Both the position numbers and the translations under genes were made by a program. Source: an uncultured Eubacteriales bacterium (lineage in GTDB: Bacteria > Bacillota > Clostridia > Oscillospirales > QAKW01). From it: 64,000 bases of DNA. Below are positions 62,350 to 64,000 of this stretch, one piece after another (positions within the stretch are counted from its first letter, which is position 1; each line of letters opens with the position of its first letter). The DNA is taken from assembly GCA_902492505.1 (NCBI GenBank), contig CABULU010000003.1, positions 1 through 64,000 on the forward strand, in the 5' to 3' direction. The notes under the pieces were generated by a model that ran no database searches, was not told the DNA's origin, and saw only the letters and a list, made by a program, of their open reading frames with translations.

Positions 62350-63195
62350 GTGAAATACGAGGTCTTGGGAAACGATAAGCAGGCAGACCTTAATTTATAT
62401 GTATGTGAGCGGGATGACAAAATAGCCCCCGGCGTCCGCTACGGACCTGTGATAAGGGATTCTTATATAATAGAATGCTGTACCGAAGGCAGCGGAAGCA
62501 TTACTATAAACGGAAAAGACTTTCCGCTGAAGCCGGGCGACTGTATGGTACTTCTTCCCGGCGATATTGTCACACATATAACCTCCCCCGATACTACACG
62601 CAGCGGAGTTTGGTGCGCAGTAAAAGGCATTAAAATAAGCTCTTATCTCGATGCTGTCGGAATTGATTCAAAAAATCCTTATGCACCGCGGAAAGCTGTT
62701 CCTAAAATAGTTGAACTTATCAATCGCATAATAGAATTAAATGCAGATACCGACGCGGGCGCAGACCTGCGCAGAACGGCGATTGTACACGAAATATTCG
62801 GTGAAATAATGCGGTATGCAAAGGCGGGCACTGACAAGAGTGCTTATATATGTCAAGCTATCCGAATTATCGAAACAAGATATGCCGAACAGATAACAGT
62901 TGCAGGATTGGCACATGATATAGGTCTTGACCGCAGTTATTTCTCAACTGTATTTCATAAAGTTACAGGTATGTCGCCACAAGAATATATCACGGATATA
63001 CGCATAAAAAAGGCATGTGCTCTGCTGTCCATGGAAGAATATACAATAAGTGAGGCTGCATGTGCCGTCGGCATTGCTCCCGAGGGGTTTTCGCGTGTCT
63101 TCAAAGGTAAAACGGGTATTACTCCGGGACAGTACAGGCAAAAACAAAAGCAGGTTCTGCCGGACATGTCAGAAGATTGGATTTGCGGCAGATAA
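62350..63195 (+). CDS. AraC family transcriptional regulator
   Basis: 281 residues from GTG 62350. An N-terminal cupin ligand domain (about 1-125; YIIECCTEGSGSITINGKDFPLKPGDCMVLLPGD near 40-73) precedes two helix-turn-helix motifs (about 180-275; TVAGLAHDIGLDRSYFSTVFHKVTGMSPQEYI and TISEAACAVGIAPEGFSRVFKGKTGITPGQYR). It probably controls the divergent oxidoreductase unit in response to a sugar. The start is uncertain: TTG 62335 and TTG 62347 are in frame, but GTG 62350 has GGGA 9 bases upstream and starts VKYEVLG. Confidence 0.9.
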   Translation: MKYEVLGNDKQADLNLYVCERDDKIAPGVRYGPVIRDSYIIECCTEGSGSITINGKDFPLKPGDCMVLLPGDIVTHITSPDTTRSGVWCAVKGIKISSYLDAVGIDSKNPYAPRKAVPKIVELINRIIELNADTDAGADLRRTAIVHEIFGEIMRYAKAGTDKSAYICQAIRIIETRYAEQITVAGLAHDIGLDRSYFSTVFHKVTGMSPQEYITDIRIKKACALLSMEEYTISEAACAVGIAPEGFSRVFKGKTGITPGQYRQKQKQVLPDMSEDWICGR

Positions 63196-63209
63196 TAAAT
63201 AATAACAAG

Positions 63210-63235
63210 GGCTTGCCGGGCATTTCCGGCAAGCC
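63210..63235 (+). terminator. Hairpin between the AraC gene and the right-edge gene
   Basis: GGCTTGCCGG (63210-63219), loop GCATTT, CCGGCAAGCC (63226-63235). The stem is strong, with only a short U run on the plus strand (UUUG); it lies between convergent genes. Confidence 0.65.
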
Positions 63236-63248
63236 TTTGAACTAAGTG

Positions 63249-64000
63249 TTAATTGTATTTTTGCAGGATATCGTAAGCGATTTGCTTATATTTGTCTCCG
63301 GTATTATCCTGTACATCTTCATATGCTTTTTGGAATATAGGACCTATATAATAACCATTATAATTCTCAAAATCAGAAAGTCTAAGCGCTAAAATAAAAG
63401 TACGTTCCTCCAAATTCTTTTGAGAAAAATCCATATATCTGTGCTGTCCAATAGCTGCAAAATATGTTTTATCAGTAAGTTGAACTATTGTACCGCCAAA
63501 CGCTACGGGAATAATATCTCCTACAGCAAAATCACCGCCAGAAGTATACAACTTATCCACCTTAAAGTTATATCTTGTAAAACTATTATAACAATGATAG
63601 TCAAAGTCAGGATAAGTTCCGAACCCTATTTTTTCATAATTTGATACAGATGTACCGTATTCCGGCTGAAAACTACCTCTCACTATTACATATTCGTCTT
63701 TTGCCATGGACTCCTCTATCTCATCTAAATTCTGAAAGTTCTTATCATACATAACATTCGGAATCATAGTAAAATCAGCAAAATAATCTCGCTGTCTGTC
63801 CTCCGCCATATCTGCCCATGCTTTGTCGCGAATTCCCTTTGTTATCGGAAACTCTATTGTAAATTTATTCTTCTTTGCCGAATACTTAATCTGTCCATTT
63901 TCTTCGTTAGCATCGACATATCCCCATACATAAGGCATATACTGTTCCAGTTCGATCTGAGAATCCTGAGGCATCTCATTTAAATTCTGATCTTCATGCG
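63249..64000 (-). CDS. Protein of unknown function (5' end beyond window)
   Basis: About 250 C-terminal residues are visible and the frame is open to the right edge, so the start is missing. The ATG at 63974 is only internal: HEDQNLNE precedes it in frame without a stop. An acidic Gln/Glu linker is followed by an aromatic, beta-rich domain (YVIVRGSFQPEYGT near the middle; FAVGDIIPVAFGGTIVQLTDKTYFAAIG; then RLSDFENYNGYYIGPIF). No membrane segment or catalytic motif is visible in this part. The family is not recognised. The coding sequence looks more AT-rich than its neighbours, which may hint at later acquisition. Confidence 0.7.
   Translation of the reverse strand, partial: HEDQNLNEMPQDSQIELEQYMPYVWGYVDANEENGQIKYSAKKNKFTIEFPITKGIRDKAWADMAEDRQRDYFADFTMIPNVMYDKNFQNLDEIEESMAKDEYVIVRGSFQPEYGTSVSNYEKIGFGTYPDFDYHCYNSFTRYNFKVDKLYTSGGDFAVGDIIPVAFGGTIVQLTDKTYFAAIGQHRYMDFSQKNLEERTFILALRLSDFENYNGYYIGPIFQKAYEDVQDNTGDKYKQIAYDILQKYN

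Noticed and set aside
1..64000. CRISPR array, prophage, insertion sequence or long direct repeats
   Set aside because: No regularly spaced repeats, transposase, integrase or phage structural genes were seen; the many short inverted repeats are terminators or promoter dyads.

Overview
The window is a chromosomal segment of an anaerobic, endospore-forming member of the Clostridia (Bacillota). The signs are a [FeFe]-hydrogenase/NuoEF-type operon, acetate kinase, the sporulation genes gpr, spoIIP, gerW/ytfJ and a dacF-type carboxypeptidase, strong Shine-Dalgarno sites, many GTG and TTG starts, sigma-A promoters, an S-layer-homology protein, and clostridial versions of purL and 6S RNA. The genus cannot be fixed from the sequence. 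No phage, insertion sequence or CRISPR array was seen.

Layout. 1-5861 (minus): the 3' transcription unit encodes NuoE, an ATPase, a 2Fe-2S protein and NuoF of an NAD(P)-linked hydrogenase (NuoF runs off the left edge). The 5' unit reads DRTGG - HATPase - putative sensory [FeFe] hydrogenase - DRTGG - PHP phosphoesterase and looks like a redox or H2 signalling module. 6055-7618 (plus): serA and a DUF4430 lipoprotein. 7664-21066 (minus): ackA, a DUF187-amidase fusion, two lipoproteins, rluB, dacF, gerW, DUF2953, scpB, scpA, an M50 protease, engB and lon, a cell wall, chromosome and sporulation neighbourhood. 21222-24393: a nucleoside hydrolase with an unusual PfkB-kinase/AraC fusion, a GNAT enzyme and an orphan mazF, followed by tRNA-Gly(GCC). 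24845-31680: a membrane protein, thiI with its cysteine desulfurase, a C26 amidotransferase, and spoIIP-gpr. 31836-37189 (plus): a PfoR-like EIIC protein, DUF1292, 6S RNA, tcdA, trmB and a GH26-SLH protein. 37230-40630 (minus): htpG under a CIRCE operator, a TVP38 protein and a monofunctional transglycosylase.

40769-56524 (minus) is a purine superoperon. A consensus promoter and a ZTP riboswitch with terminator precede purE-C-F-M-N-O-B-H-glyA-purD-purL-fhs. It holds every step from PRPP to IMP except a PurK, plus the two enzymes that charge tetrahydrofolate with one-carbon units. The last two steps use a stand-alone AICAR transformylase and an archaeal-type PurO cyclohydrolase in place of bifunctional PurH. 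56581-64000: two unknown proteins, pcrA, and a carbohydrate locus (TIM-barrel-like protein, Gfo/Idh oxidoreductase, divergent AraC regulator), then an unknown protein cut by the right edge.

The most interesting items are the hydrogenase-linked signalling module, the kinase-AraC fusion with its dyad operator, the ZTP-controlled purine/folate operon with split PurH, the DUF187-amidase fusion, and a 6S RNA whose promoter lies in the upstream gene and whose downstream gene looks leaderless.
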